Position numbers and translations under genes: made by a program. DNA of 64,000 bases from Cytobacillus citreus (GTDB lineage: Bacteria; Bacillota; Bacilli; Bacillales; Cytobacillaceae). The stretch spans positions 723,979 to 787,978 of the forward strand of contig NZ_JAGYPM010000002.1 in the NCBI RefSeq assembly GCF_018343665.1, in the 5' to 3' direction. Each line of letters starts with the position of its first letter. Within the stretch, counting starts at the first letter, position 1. Below, one piece after another: positions 8,096-17,020 of this stretch. The notes under the pieces are model-generated. The model was given only the letters and a program-made list of their open reading frames with translations. It was not told where the DNA came from and did not search any database.

Positions 8096-9208
8096 ATGAA
8101 TTCCACATTTAAGAAAAAGGGTTACAAGTCTATTCAAGCTATGATGTTAGGTATTAGTGTATTAGGATTAACTGCTTGTGGATCTAATAAAGAGGAAGCT
8201 GCTCCAGCTGTAATTGATACAAAATCATTAACCCTCGAAGAAATCGAAACAAAAGCAAAAGAAGAGGGAGAAATTAATAGTGTTGGTATGCCTAATTCAT
8301 GGGCTAACTGGGGTGAAACGTGGACAGAAGTAACTGATAAATATACTTTGAAACACAGTGATACAGATTTATCCAGTGCTGAAGAGATTGCGAAAATGGA
8401 ATCTGAAAAAGAAAATGCAACTGCTGATATTGGTGATGTAGGGATTGCCTTTGGTCCAATCGCTGAACAAAAAGAATTGACGATTCCTTATAAAACTTCC
8501 TATTGGGACGAGGTACCTGAATGGGCAAAAGATGACAACGGAGATTGGGTTGTTGGTTACCAAGGAACGATTGCATTCTTAACGAATAAAGAGCTAGTAA
8601 AAAATCCGCCAAAATCTTGGGATGATATCTTAAATGGAGATTACAAAGTAACAGTTGGAGATGTTCAACGTGGTGCACAAAACCAAATGGCCGTTCTTGC
8701 TGCTGCGATGGCTTACGGCGGTGATGAAACAAATCTTCAGCCAGGAATTGACTTTTTTGCGAAGCTTGCTAAGCAAGGTCGTCTAAGCTTAACAGATGCT
8801 AAACCAGCTAACATCGAAAAAGGAGAGGTGGAAGTTGCCTTAGTATGGGACTTCAATGCTCTTGGTTACGCTGAACAAATCAATCGTGATCAATTTGATG
8901 TGAGCATTCCAAGTGAGGGTTCAGTAGTAAGTGGTTACGCAACAATTATTAACAAATATGCTAAACATCCTCATGCAGCGATGGCGACTAGAGAATATAT
9001 CTTAAGTGATGAAGGACAAATTAACTTAGCTAAAGGATTTGCTCGTCCAATTCGTGATGTAGAGCTTCCAAAAGAAGTAGCTGAGAAATTGGTTCCAGAA
9101 GAACAGTACAAAAATGCAAAACCGATCGAAGACCCTAAAGCTTGGGAAGAAACAGTTAAAACATTGCCACAAGTTTGGCAAGAAGAGGTGTTAGTAAATG
9201 TCAAATAA
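8096..9208 (+). CDS. ABC transporter substrate-binding lipoprotein (Fe3+/aminoethylphosphonate-type family)
   Basis: The extracellular binding protein of the ABC importer encoded downstream. A signal peptide ends in lipobox LTAC (Cys28), so it is a lipoprotein. The rest is a type 2 periplasmic-binding fold: 'KSWDDILNGDYKVTVGD', then 'ATREYILSDEGQINLAKGFARPIR' near the end. This resembles the spermidine/iron/2-aminoethylphosphonate binding group. The start ATG 8096 follows TTGGAGGT at proper spacing; the longer frame from 8060 lacks a site. It overlaps the hydrolase gene by 11 bases. The PhoP-like boxes upstream suggest a phosphorus-containing ligand (inference). Confidence 0.85.
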   Translation: MNSTFKKKGYKSIQAMMLGISVLGLTACGSNKEEAAPAVIDTKSLTLEEIETKAKEEGEINSVGMPNSWANWGETWTEVTDKYTLKHSDTDLSSAEEIAKMESEKENATADIGDVGIAFGPIAEQKELTIPYKTSYWDEVPEWAKDDNGDWVVGYQGTIAFLTNKELVKNPPKSWDDILNGDYKVTVGDVQRGAQNQMAVLAAAMAYGGDETNLQPGIDFFAKLAKQGRLSLTDAKPANIEKGEVEVALVWDFNALGYAEQINRDQFDVSIPSEGSVVSGYATIINKYAKHPHAAMATREYILSDEGQINLAKGFARPIRDVELPKEVAEKLVPEEQYKNAKPIEDPKAWEETVKTLPQVWQEEVLVNVK

Positions 9209-10037
9209 TAAAGTAATCGCGATTGTTGTGGATGGTATGAGATACGATAAAGCATGTGAGGCTTTAGGATTTATTCAACATCTAGTTGAAACGAATCAGG
9301 CATCACTTTACAAGGTGAAGTCGGAGCTCCCTAGTCTTTCCCGCCCATTATATGAAGTGCTGTTAACGGGTACGCCTGCATCAATGAATGGCATTACGTC
9401 CAATCAAGCGGTTCGGCTATCTGCCGAGAAAAGTCTCTTTCATCTTACGAAAGAGAATGGTTTAAGAAACGCAACGGCATCGTATTTCTGGGTAAGCGAA
9501 CTTTATAATCGAGCGCCGTTCCATTTCATTGAAGACCGTGACCAAGAGGATCCATCCAAGCCAATTCAAAATGGGAAATTTTATTGGGATGATGACTATC
9601 CAGACAGTCATTTGTTAATGGATGCAGAAGCTTTGCGCAGAAAGCATGACCCGCACTTTTTATATATCCACCCAATGGGTGTAGATGTAAAAGGAGAAGC
9701 GTTTGGGTCGGAATCGAAAGAATATCGTGAACAAATCTTAAAAATGGGAAGCTTATTGGCTCAGCTTCTGCCAATTTGGATCAAAGAAGGCTATCATATT
9801 TTAATAACATCTGATCATGGTATGAGTGAAACTGGTAACCATGGTGGCATTACTGATGGTGAGCGTGATGTACCGCTCTTTATCATCAGTCCAAAAGTAG
9901 AGCCAGGCGTGTACAGTGAAGAAATTCCACAATTAGCTTTTGCACCACTTGTTTGTGAGCTATTAAATATTGCGCCGTCTAATAAAATGATTTCATATCA
10001 ATTACCAGGTCTAAAACAAAGTATCTCTATTAAATAA
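9198..10037 (+). CDS. Cytosolic alkaline phosphatase superfamily hydrolase (phosphodiesterase/phosphonate hydrolase type)
   Basis: A two-metal hydrolase of the nucleotide pyrophosphatase/phosphonoacetate hydrolase branch. Metal-site elements are visible: Asp12 in VVDGMRYD, a likely Ser48 nucleophile in LPSLSRPLYEVLLTG, then an Asp/His pair in HPMGVDVKGEAFG and SDHGMSETGNHGG (about residues 205-218). There is no signal peptide, so it should act inside the cell on the imported substrate, cleaving a phosphoester or phosphonate. Its start overlaps the lipoprotein gene, and a perfect 17-bp inverted repeat separates it from the permeases. The exact substrate is unknown. Confidence 0.82.
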   Translation: MSNNKVIAIVVDGMRYDKACEALGFIQHLVETNQASLYKVKSELPSLSRPLYEVLLTGTPASMNGITSNQAVRLSAEKSLFHLTKENGLRNATASYFWVSELYNRAPFHFIEDRDQEDPSKPIQNGKFYWDDDYPDSHLLMDAEALRRKHDPHFLYIHPMGVDVKGEAFGSESKEYREQILKMGSLLAQLLPIWIKEGYHILITSDHGMSETGNHGGITDGERDVPLFIISPKVEPGVYSEEIPQLAFAPLVCELLNIAPSNKMISYQLPGLKQSISIK

Positions 10038-10064
10038 GGCTTTCCCCCCCTTAAGAAGATTTTA

Positions 10065-10106
10065 TTGGAATTGGTTTAACGAATGTCAACGTTAAACCAA
10101 TTCCAA
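10065..10106. repeat. Perfect 17-bp inverted repeat inside the operon
   Basis: TTGGAATTGGTTTAACG (10065-10081) and its exact complement (10090-10106) are separated by eight bases. No T-run follows. It sits between the hydrolase and first permease genes. It could stabilise the upstream mRNA, partially terminate, or be an operator for the DeoR regulator encoded downstream. Confidence 0.85.
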
Positions 10107-10136
10107 ACATGTTAGAAAATAGAGGAGCGAGAAGTC

Positions 10137-10991
10137 TTGCGAAAAATAAAAAAACAAAAAATTTATCTATTAGCTCTTTTATTGCCATTTATTATTTTTG
10201 TTATAGGTTTTGAAATAGGACCATTAGTGGCAATGATTAAAAATAGTTTCTATGCTGATGATGGAATTACAGTAACAATTAATCAATATATCACCATATT
10301 TAAAAGTAAATTTTACTTATCAGGCATTAAAAATAGCCTTATCATTTCCTTAGTTTCTGCTGTAATCTCAGTGACTGTAGCGGTCATTGCAGCTTATTCT
10401 TTTACAAAGTTTTCATCAAAAATACAAAATCGACTATTGATGATTGCCAATATGACTTCAAATTTTGAAGGGATTCCGCTTTCATTTTCATATATTATTT
10501 TACTTGGAAACAATGGATTGTTTACGTTACTTTTTGCTCAGCTCGGTTGGGATTTGTTTGCCGATTTTAATTTATATTCCTGGACAGGACTCATTCTCGT
10601 ATATGTTTATTTTCAAATTCCGCTTGCTGTTATGCTAATCTACCCTTCTTATCAAGGAATTAAGAAACAATGGAAAGAAGCCTCCTCATTATTAGGAGGA
10701 TCAAAAGCATCATTCTGGTTCCGAATCGGGATTCCAGTTCTTTTACCTAGTATTGTAGGGACATTCACTATTTTGTTTGCTAATGCGATGGGAGCATACG
10801 CTACAGCCTACGCATTGGTTGGCAGCAACTATAATTTGATGTCATTGCAAATTGCTTCACTAGTAGCTAGTGACGTTACATTAAAGCCGCAATTAGGCAG
10901 TGCGTTGGGAGTTCTTCTAGCATCCACCATGATTCTGGCGATGTGGTTCAACGAGCGAATGATGCGTCGCATTAGGAGGGATTTACGATGA
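10137..10991 (+). CDS. ABC transporter permease 1
   Basis: Inner-membrane channel subunit with about six hydrophobic segments. The permease-type EAA loop is visible (KQWKEASSLLGGSKASFWFRIGIPVLLPSI). The start is TTG 10137, behind GAGGAGCGAG. It overlaps the next permease by four bases (ATGA). With 10988-11860 it should form the heterodimeric pore for the ligand bound by the lipoprotein at 8096. Confidence 0.88.
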   Translation: MRKIKKQKIYLLALLLPFIIFVIGFEIGPLVAMIKNSFYADDGITVTINQYITIFKSKFYLSGIKNSLIISLVSAVISVTVAVIAAYSFTKFSSKIQNRLLMIANMTSNFEGIPLSFSYIILLGNNGLFTLLFAQLGWDLFADFNLYSWTGLILVYVYFQIPLAVMLIYPSYQGIKKQWKEASSLLGGSKASFWFRIGIPVLLPSIVGTFTILFANAMGAYATAYALVGSNYNLMSLQIASLVASDVTLKPQLGSALGVLLASTMILAMWFNERMMRRIRRDLR

Positions 10992-11860
10992 AATCTTCAT
11001 TGACTTTTCATAAAGTGGTTGTTGGAATTCTAGTTTTATATTTATTAATTCCGCTTATAGGAACATTTTTATTCTCGATTGCTGGTAAATGGGATCATAC
11101 CATTTTACCTGAGAATTATACAATGAAATGGTATATTGAATTATTTCAGGATGAAAGGTTCTATGACGCCTTTAAACGAACACTGTTCTTAATTGTCATG
11201 TCCGTTGGCCTAAGTGTTGTCATCATGCTTCCTACAATCTTTATCATCTCAGTCTATTTCAGTAAATGGGAAAGATTACTTCAGGCAGCAGCGATGCTTC
11301 CATATGGAATTCCTCCAATTGTTGGAGCTGTTGGATTAATTAAATTATATTCAGGTGGACCCATTCCGATTGCCGGTACACCATGGATATTAATTGGTGC
11401 ATATTTCATTACAATTCTGCCATTTATGTATCAAGGTATTCGGAACAGTCTTCACACGGTTAATGCGGTGCAGCTTGTGGATGCAGCTGAATTATTAGGT
11501 GCTACAAAATTCCAAGCATTTCGTACAGTAGTGTTTCCAAATATTATTTCTGGTATTTTAGTGTCTACTTTATTATCAGTCGCTCTCTTATTCAGTGAGT
11601 TTGCTTTGGCCAATTTGCTTGTCGGTGGTCGTTTTGAAACTCTGCAAATCTATCTTGCTGACAAACTAAACAGCAGTGGTCATTTAACAAGCGCAATTGT
11701 TATTACTTATTATTCTGTAATTTTACTATTAACGGGAACAGTATTAAAGCTGACATTTAGAAAGGATAAAGGTCCAATCATGTCAGATAAGAAGCGAATT
11801 CTATCATTTTTTAAAAAAATCTTCCGTCAAAAAAATACAGCATTAGAAGGTGAAAACTAA
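10988..11860 (+). CDS. ABC transporter permease 2
   Basis: Second channel subunit, 290 residues and about six hydrophobic segments. The EAA loop is LVDAAELLGATKFQAFRTVVFPNII. It is translationally coupled to its neighbours: the ATG overlaps the stop of permease 1, and its last base overlaps the start of the ATPase gene. The C-terminal 25 residues are strongly basic and cytosolic. PhnU/PhnV-like or spermidine-type permeases are the nearest family by overall pattern, but sequence alone does not give the ligand. Confidence 0.88.
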   Translation: MKSSLTFHKVVVGILVLYLLIPLIGTFLFSIAGKWDHTILPENYTMKWYIELFQDERFYDAFKRTLFLIVMSVGLSVVIMLPTIFIISVYFSKWERLLQAAAMLPYGIPPIVGAVGLIKLYSGGPIPIAGTPWILIGAYFITILPFMYQGIRNSLHTVNAVQLVDAAELLGATKFQAFRTVVFPNIISGILVSTLLSVALLFSEFALANLLVGGRFETLQIYLADKLNSSGHLTSAIVITYYSVILLLTGTVLKLTFRKDKGPIMSDKKRILSFFKKIFRQKNTALEGEN

Positions 11861-12873
11861 TGAGCTATGTAACGATTGATCAAGTAACGAAAAGCTATGA
11901 TAATCAAGTAGTTTTAGAAAACATTTCATTAACATTAAAAAAAGGAGAATTTGCTACACTCCTTGGACAAAGCGGTTGCGGAAAGAGTACATTATTACGC
12001 TCTATTGCTGGACTTGAAGGTGTAAATGTTGGAAGCATCTTAATTGATGGAAAAGATATTACTAATTTATCACCGCGTCAGCGTGAAGTTGGCATGGTGT
12101 TTCAGTCTTATGCCCTTTTCCCCAATATGAACGTTTTTGATAATATCGCCTACGGTCTTAAAATGAAGAAGGTAAAGAATATTAAATCAAGAGTTAATAA
12201 GATGATTGAACTGGTTGATTTAATTGGCAAAGAAGAATCTTACCCTCATCAATTATCCGGCGGACAACAACAAAGGGTTGCTCTTGCCCGTGCACTTGTC
12301 ATGGAGCCGAAAGTGCTGCTATTGGATGAGCCTTTAAGCGCATTAGATGCCAAAATTAGAAAAAGCTTGCAAAAAGAATTGAAGAGAATACAGAAAGAAT
12401 TAGATATTACAACGATTTTTGTTACTCATGATCAAGAAGAGGCAATGACGATGTCTGATCGAATTTTTGTCATGAATAAAGGAAAGGTTGTACAATCTGG
12501 TGCCCCATCTGAAATTTATACCACTCCAGCCAATACATTTGTTGCAAAATTTATCGGAAATTACAATGTGTATAGTATGGAAGTGTTCCATAAACTTGTT
12601 CGAAGCTCAGAATTAAAAGGGGATGAAGTCGCTATTCGTCCCGAGGTTTTACAATTGGTTTCTCCTGGAGAAGATTGCCCAGATTTACAAGAGAACTGGG
12701 GAATCAAAGGGGTCATTAAAGATGTTACGATGACTGGGAATGTATTAAGATATGAAGTAGAAGCAGATGATTCATATTTCCATGTAGACTATCTTCACCA
12801 CCGAGGATTGATGTTTGAGCAAGGATCACGCGTTCAAATTATCGTACCGAAAAAAGAATGCATAGTTCTATAA
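11860..12873 (+). CDS. ABC transporter ATP-binding protein
   Basis: ATPase of the same importer, 337 residues. Walker A GQSGCGKST (about 34-42), signature LSGGQQQR (about 132-139), Walker B VLLLDEPLSALD, and the H-loop THDQEEAM are all intact. The C-terminal 90 residues form a TOBE-type regulatory domain, as in MalK/PotA/PhnT proteins. The gene starts one base inside the stop of permease 2, so all three importer parts are coupled. It is followed 26 bases later by the DeoR gene. Confidence 0.92.
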   Translation: MSYVTIDQVTKSYDNQVVLENISLTLKKGEFATLLGQSGCGKSTLLRSIAGLEGVNVGSILIDGKDITNLSPRQREVGMVFQSYALFPNMNVFDNIAYGLKMKKVKNIKSRVNKMIELVDLIGKEESYPHQLSGGQQQRVALARALVMEPKVLLLDEPLSALDAKIRKSLQKELKRIQKELDITTIFVTHDQEEAMTMSDRIFVMNKGKVVQSGAPSEIYTTPANTFVAKFIGNYNVYSMEVFHKLVRSSELKGDEVAIRPEVLQLVSPGEDCPDLQENWGIKGVIKDVTMTGNVLRYEVEADDSYFHVDYLHHRGLMFEQGSRVQIIVPKKECIVL

Positions 12874-12899
12874 TTAAATAAAATTATGGGAGTAGAAAA

Positions 12900-13682
12900 A
12901 TGACTGTTTTACCAGAGGAAAGAAAGAATGAAATTTTAAAAGAACTGAATAAAATGGGTAAAGTAAAAGTTATGGAATTAGTTGCCCAATTTCATGTTTC
13001 AGAGGAAACGATTCGACGTGACTTGATGATATTAGAGGAAAAAGCACTTTTAAAGAGGGTTTATGGTGGAGCAATAAAATCTGTTTTTCAATTTGAGGAG
13101 CCACCATTTACACAGCGCACCACTGTGAATCAAGAAGCGAAAGTGAAAATTGGAAAAAAAGCAGTAGAGCTTATTTCAAACGGTGATGTGATTATCATTG
13201 ATGCAGGAACAACAATGCTCGAATTTGCGAAGTGTATTGAAAATAAAAAAGATATCACAATTATCACTAATTCCCTGCCAGTTTCTTCCGTGTTAACAGA
13301 ATCATTAAATCAAAATGAGTTCACAGGACAAGTTTTATTACTTGGTGGACAAATTGATCCGAAGCAGCAATCTATTAGCGGCAGTTTAACCGAACAGCTG
13401 TTAAATCAATTTAATCTTGATAAAGCCTTCATTTCTGCAGGTGGAGTTTCTATTAAAAATGGTGTAAGTAATTATCATTTGCATGAATCATTAGTTTCAA
13501 GGAAGATGGTCGAGGTATCAAAGCAAGTGATCATGCTAACGGATTACTCTAAAATGGGTGTAGATACATTTTGTAAGATTTGTCCTCTAGAAAAGGTCGA
13601 TGTGATTGTTAGTGACCAACCATTTCCAGAGGAATGGAGATCTCATTCCAAATTAGAGGAAATCGATTGGATTGAAGCATAA
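12900..13682 (+). CDS. DeoR/GlpR family transcriptional regulator
   Basis: A 260-residue repressor-type protein. The N-terminal winged helix (VKVMELVAQFHVSEETIRRD, then LMILEEKALLKRVYGGA) is the DeoR signature, and the C-terminal sensor domain carries the sugar-phosphate-binding pattern (DAGTTMLEFAK, LTDYSKMG). GGGAG sits just before the ATG. It is the last but one gene of the importer operon and probably senses a phosphorylated product of the pathway, giving a second layer of control beside the PhoP-like boxes (inference). The 10065-10106 inverted repeat is one possible operator. Confidence 0.9.
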   Translation: MTVLPEERKNEILKELNKMGKVKVMELVAQFHVSEETIRRDLMILEEKALLKRVYGGAIKSVFQFEEPPFTQRTTVNQEAKVKIGKKAVELISNGDVIIIDAGTTMLEFAKCIENKKDITIITNSLPVSSVLTESLNQNEFTGQVLLLGGQIDPKQQSISGSLTEQLLNQFNLDKAFISAGGVSIKNGVSNYHLHESLVSRKMVEVSKQVIMLTDYSKMGVDTFCKICPLEKVDVIVSDQPFPEEWRSHSKLEEIDWIEA

Positions 13683-13763
13683 TCGATCCAAATTGGGACC
13701 AAAAGAGTCAGAAGAGAGAGTTCAGCCTGAAAAGGTAACGAATTATACTTTGTCTACCTCCTG

Positions 13764-13785
13764 AGAAGAGAGTGTTCTCTTTTTT
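13764..13785 (+). terminator. Weak hairpin with T-run after the DeoR gene
   Basis: AAGAGA/TCTCTT with a four-base loop and six T. It is short, so readthrough into the HAD gene is possible. Confidence 0.45.
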
Positions 13786-13836
13786 CATTAGAAAGTAAAA
13801 GAATAAATAGATTGAAAGATAAAGGAGCTAAATACC

Positions 13837-14709
13837 ATGGGGTTCATTGCAATTGATTTAGATGGAACATTATTAAACCACCAGAATGAGATAAGTGAAG
13901 AAAATATTAAAGCCATTAAATATGCCCAAGAAAATGGGATTGAAGTAGTCATTTCAACAGGAAGGGCTCACTTTGATGTTCAATCAATTAGTGAGAAAGC
14001 TGGAATCTCTACATCTGTAATCGGTACAAATGGGTCAACTATTCATTCAAAGGATGGAAAGAAAGTTTCTTCTATTACAATAGAAAAAGACCGTGTTGAG
14101 GATATTGTAAAATGGCTGGACGAAAGGAATTATTATTACGAAGTGTTTACAGATAAAGCCATTTATACGATTAAAAAGGGAAGAGAACAATTCCAAAATG
14201 AGATTAATCGTTTTAAAAGCTTAGATTTAGATGAAGATATGAAAGAATTAGTTGAAGTTGCGGAAAGACAATTTGATCAGTTTGGATACGTTTTAGTTGA
14301 CAATTATCATGATATTCTGAATCAAGAAGAAGAATTTTTAAATATTTTAGCATGTTCTTTTGATAAAAAGAAATTAGAGGAAGCATGGAACCAATTCAAA
14401 GAGTTTAATGAGTTGATGGTTGTTTCATCTGCTGATCACAACATTGAAATGACTAATAATAATGCTTCAAAAGGATCGGCCCTTGAAAAATTAGCATTCT
14501 TAATGAATGGCTCCTTAGATCAAGCTATGGCAATAGGGGATAGCAATAATGATGTATCGATGCTTCAAAAAGTTCGCTACAGTGTGGCGATGGGAAATGC
14601 AAATGATGACATAAAAGCTATTTGTACAATGACAACCCTAAGTAATGATAAAAATGGCGTAGCACATGCCATCTATAAATATATGGAAAACTTAGCGGTT
14701 TCAAAATAA
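13837..14709 (+). CDS. Cof-type HAD-IIB hydrolase
   Basis: A cytosolic phosphatase of the Cof/YidA group. Motif I is DLDGTLL (about residues 6-12) with nucleophile Asp6. Motif II Thr is in VISTGR, and motif IV is in GDSNNDVSMLQ (about 229-239). The large C2 cap between motifs is typical of sugar-phosphate phosphatases. AAAGGAG precedes the ATG. It lies 150 bases after the DeoR gene behind a weak terminator and may dephosphorylate the product released by the importer-linked hydrolase (inference from position only). Confidence 0.9.
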   Translation: MGFIAIDLDGTLLNHQNEISEENIKAIKYAQENGIEVVISTGRAHFDVQSISEKAGISTSVIGTNGSTIHSKDGKKVSSITIEKDRVEDIVKWLDERNYYYEVFTDKAIYTIKKGREQFQNEINRFKSLDLDEDMKELVEVAERQFDQFGYVLVDNYHDILNQEEEFLNILACSFDKKKLEEAWNQFKEFNELMVVSSADHNIEMTNNNASKGSALEKLAFLMNGSLDQAMAIGDSNNDVSMLQKVRYSVAMGNANDDIKAICTMTTLSNDKNGVAHAIYKYMENLAVSK

Positions 14710-14806
14710 GGATGCATTTTAGGACTTTTAACAAATCTTCCTAGTATTCTATCGATTAAATACAAAGAGAAGAAAAAGAAAGTCAACGTCGAGGGTGAAC
14801 AATAGT

Positions 14807-15178
14807 ATGGCTTGGATATATATAATAATAGCAGGGCTTTTGGAAATTGTCTGGGTGATTGGTCTTAAATACTCACACGGATTTACAAAATTGATACCTA
14901 GTATCGTAACAATACTTATTATACTCTTTAGTTTCTATTTACTTTCAAAAGCCTTACATTTCATACCATTAGGAACAGGTTACGCAATTTTTACTGGTAT
15001 AGGGACGGTTGGAACAGTTCTAGTTGGAATACTATTTTGGGAAGAATCCATTAATCCACAGAAGTTATTTTTTGTAACTCTAATATTATTTGGAATAATT
15101 GGGTTAAAAATTATTCCAGAAGAACCTAAAGAATTAATAGATATGATACGAAACAAGTTACACAAGGTTTGGGGATGA
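14807..15178 (+). CDS. SMR family efflux subunit 1
   Basis: A four-helix small multidrug resistance protein. The family glutamate is present in the first helix (AGLLEIVWVIGLKYS), and the central TGIGTVGTVLVGILFWEE block is typical. I place the start at ATG 14807; GAGGG (14791-14795) is a fair binding site, while GTG 14795 would overlap it. Compared with a standard SMR subunit (about 105-110 residues) it has a short, charged C-terminal extension. It is paired with 15183-15497, as YkkC/YkkD and YvdS/YvdR are, so a heterodimer exporting a cationic compound or guanidinium is likely. No ykkC-type riboswitch is visible upstream. Confidence 0.9.
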   Translation: MAWIYIIIAGLLEIVWVIGLKYSHGFTKLIPSIVTILIILFSFYLLSKALHFIPLGTGYAIFTGIGTVGTVLVGILFWEESINPQKLFFVTLILFGIIGLKIIPEEPKELIDMIRNKLHKVWG

Positions 15179-15182
15179 TTGA

Positions 15183-15497
15183 ATGTCATGGATTTTTCTT
15201 CTGATTGCAGGCATTACCGAAGTTGGCAGTGTTATAAGTCTGAAAGAAGCAGACGGATTTAAAAAATTACTCCCCTCTATATCTTGTATTATTTGTGGAA
15301 GTTTAAGTTTCTATTTCCTTTCCTTGTCATTAATTTCTCTTCCTGTAGGAACTGCCTATGCAATATGGACCGGAATCGGCACTGTTGGAAGTGTTTTAGC
15401 AGGAATGATCTTCTTTAAAGAACCAAGAAGTTTAATAAGAATCTTTCTGATTATGTGTATTGTTACAGGTGTTATTGGTATAAAAATGACAGCCTGA
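15183..15497 (+). CDS. SMR family efflux subunit 2
   Basis: Second four-helix subunit, 104 residues. The key glutamate is in AGITEVGSVISLKEADGF, and the WTGIGTVGSVLAGMIFFKEP block is conserved. It starts four bases after the stop of the first subunit, so the pair is co-translated. The two proteins are diverged from each other, as expected for an antiparallel heterodimer. A strong bidirectional terminator follows. Confidence 0.9.
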   Translation: MSWIFLLIAGITEVGSVISLKEADGFKKLLPSISCIICGSLSFYFLSLSLISLPVGTAYAIWTGIGTVGSVLAGMIFFKEPRSLIRIFLIMCIVTGVIGIKMTA

Positions 15498-15522
15498 TAC
15501 AAATACATGAACAAGCGTTTCC

Positions 15523-15568
15523 AGGAAAACAATCATGGGGTTACTCTTGGGCCATGATTGTTTTTCCT
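15523..15568. terminator. Bidirectional terminator between convergent genes
   Basis: AGGAAAACAATCATGG pairs with CCATGATTGTTTTTCCT. T-rich arms on both strands serve the SMR pair and the facing GIY-YIG gene. Confidence 0.88.
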
Positions 15569-15588
15569 CGACTTTTGGGACAGCCCTG

Positions 15589-16690
15589 TCATCCTAAAAC
15601 CTCAACATCCCTCAATAATTTGCTAACTGCCACATCAATACTAGAATGATTCTCCGTATTCAGCCATTTTTCCGGAATGGTGAAATAGGAGCAGTTGTTA
15701 CTTTTTAAATAAGAATAAATAATTTGCGCTTCATCGATTTCATCTTTGCTCACACCCGTGGATGGAATGGGAACATGATTGTTGAAGTACGTGATAATAT
15801 TTGTTTTTATTTTTTCAATTAGCTGTTCTTTGTCTTCGGTATCGAGTGAAAATTTCTGATGATAAAGGACGTTGGTCCGCTTAATGAGAAAAAGTTTAAT
15901 CGTAGTTTCATTTAATTTTTCTATGATTACGAGATTATGATTTTCTTCTGTGAATTCAATCATCATTTCTTTATTTAAAAGAGCGGATACGGTTTGAATA
16001 TGATCTCGATATTTAGAGGCAGCTTCAAATTCGAATTTTTCAGAAGCGGTTACCATCATTTGCTTCATATCTTCGAGAATCCTCTTATCATTGCCTTGAA
16101 GAAAAGCGATAAATTTGTCTATGATTTCATTGTATTGCTGTACGGCAGGCCCCCCAAGACACATGCCAAGACACAAGCCTAATGAATAATTCAAGCAAGC
16201 CGTATTCTTTATTGTAGGATTACTGCAGCATAATTTAAAACATTCCTTTATCCCTTGGATCGCTTTTTCAACACGACTTTTGCTTGTAAATGGACCAAAA
16301 TAAAGATTGCCGTCATGTTCAATAGGGTTATGAGCAATCTCAATCTGACGAAACTTTTTGTCCATTTTGATGACAATATAAGTAAAGGACTGTGGATTTT
16401 TTATGATTCTATTATATAGTGGCTTATGCTTCTTAATTAATTGACATTCCCGTAGAAGAGCCTCGAATTCTGTATCTGTTAGGATATAGTCAAAATCCTT
16501 CAAATGCTTTTTAAGCTTATTCACCTTTGGAGAATGATTTTTCGAGTTTTGGAAATACGATTGAACGCGATTCTTTAATTTTTTTGCCTTTCCCACATAA
16601 ATGATTTGACCATGGGAATCTTTCATAATATAAACACCTGGCGATAAAGGCAGGTTCTTTACTTTTTCGGTTAATAAAATATATTTTCAT
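15589..16690 (-). CDS. UvrC-like GIY-YIG nuclease without the RNase H half; start region frameshifted
   Basis: Resembles the N-terminal half of UvrC: a GIY-YIG domain with YVGKAKKLKNRVQSYF, the metal-binding Glu in TDTEFEALLRECQLIK, a CLNYSLGLCLGMC cluster and a UVR-like helical segment. The C-terminal RNase H-like and HhH domains of UvrC are absent, as in Cho-type proteins. The longest frame from ATG 16626 lacks the 'GVY' half of the motif. Reading upstream in that frame gives TEKVKNLPLSPGVYIMKD, but it reaches a stop before any ATG. An ATG at 16690 with GAGGG behind it is one base out of frame. Removing one A from the AAAA run (16684-16687) restores MKYILLTEKVKNLPLSPGVY. So this is a frameshift, a sequencing indel, or a rare-start gene. 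Confidence 0.75.
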
Positions 16691-17020
16691 CCCTCTACTG
16701 GATAATATGTATCTAGTATTTTATCACGAGATTGAAAGAGCAGTTGTTTTTTTAGTGTGAAAAATGTTTGTCCATTTTAATGAGGAAGTTTCAACGTTGT
16801 ATATTTACTTGTTCCTTGGCTTGAAGTAGACAAGCACTTATCCTTTGAAAAACAAGTGGACAAATGCTTGTAGACAAAAATAAAAAGCACTCTTTATTAC
16901 AAAAAATGCACTAAACCACTTAAAACGGTTCAATTTCTACATTGTTCAATGAACTTGCCAGATAGTTAAATAGTCTCTATTCGTAGAAGAAGAAAATGTT
17001 TTGGTTGTTTCTAGCTTATT
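16691..17020. other. Gene-free stretch
   Basis: No coding frame or clear terminator seen. It holds short repeated AAGTGGACAA/AAGTAGACAA words near 16820-16875, of unknown meaning. Confidence 0.4.

Noticed and set aside
14710-14806. Possible guanidine (ykkC) riboswitch before the SMR pair
   Set aside because: The gap is under 100 bases and lacks the conserved riboswitch segments.
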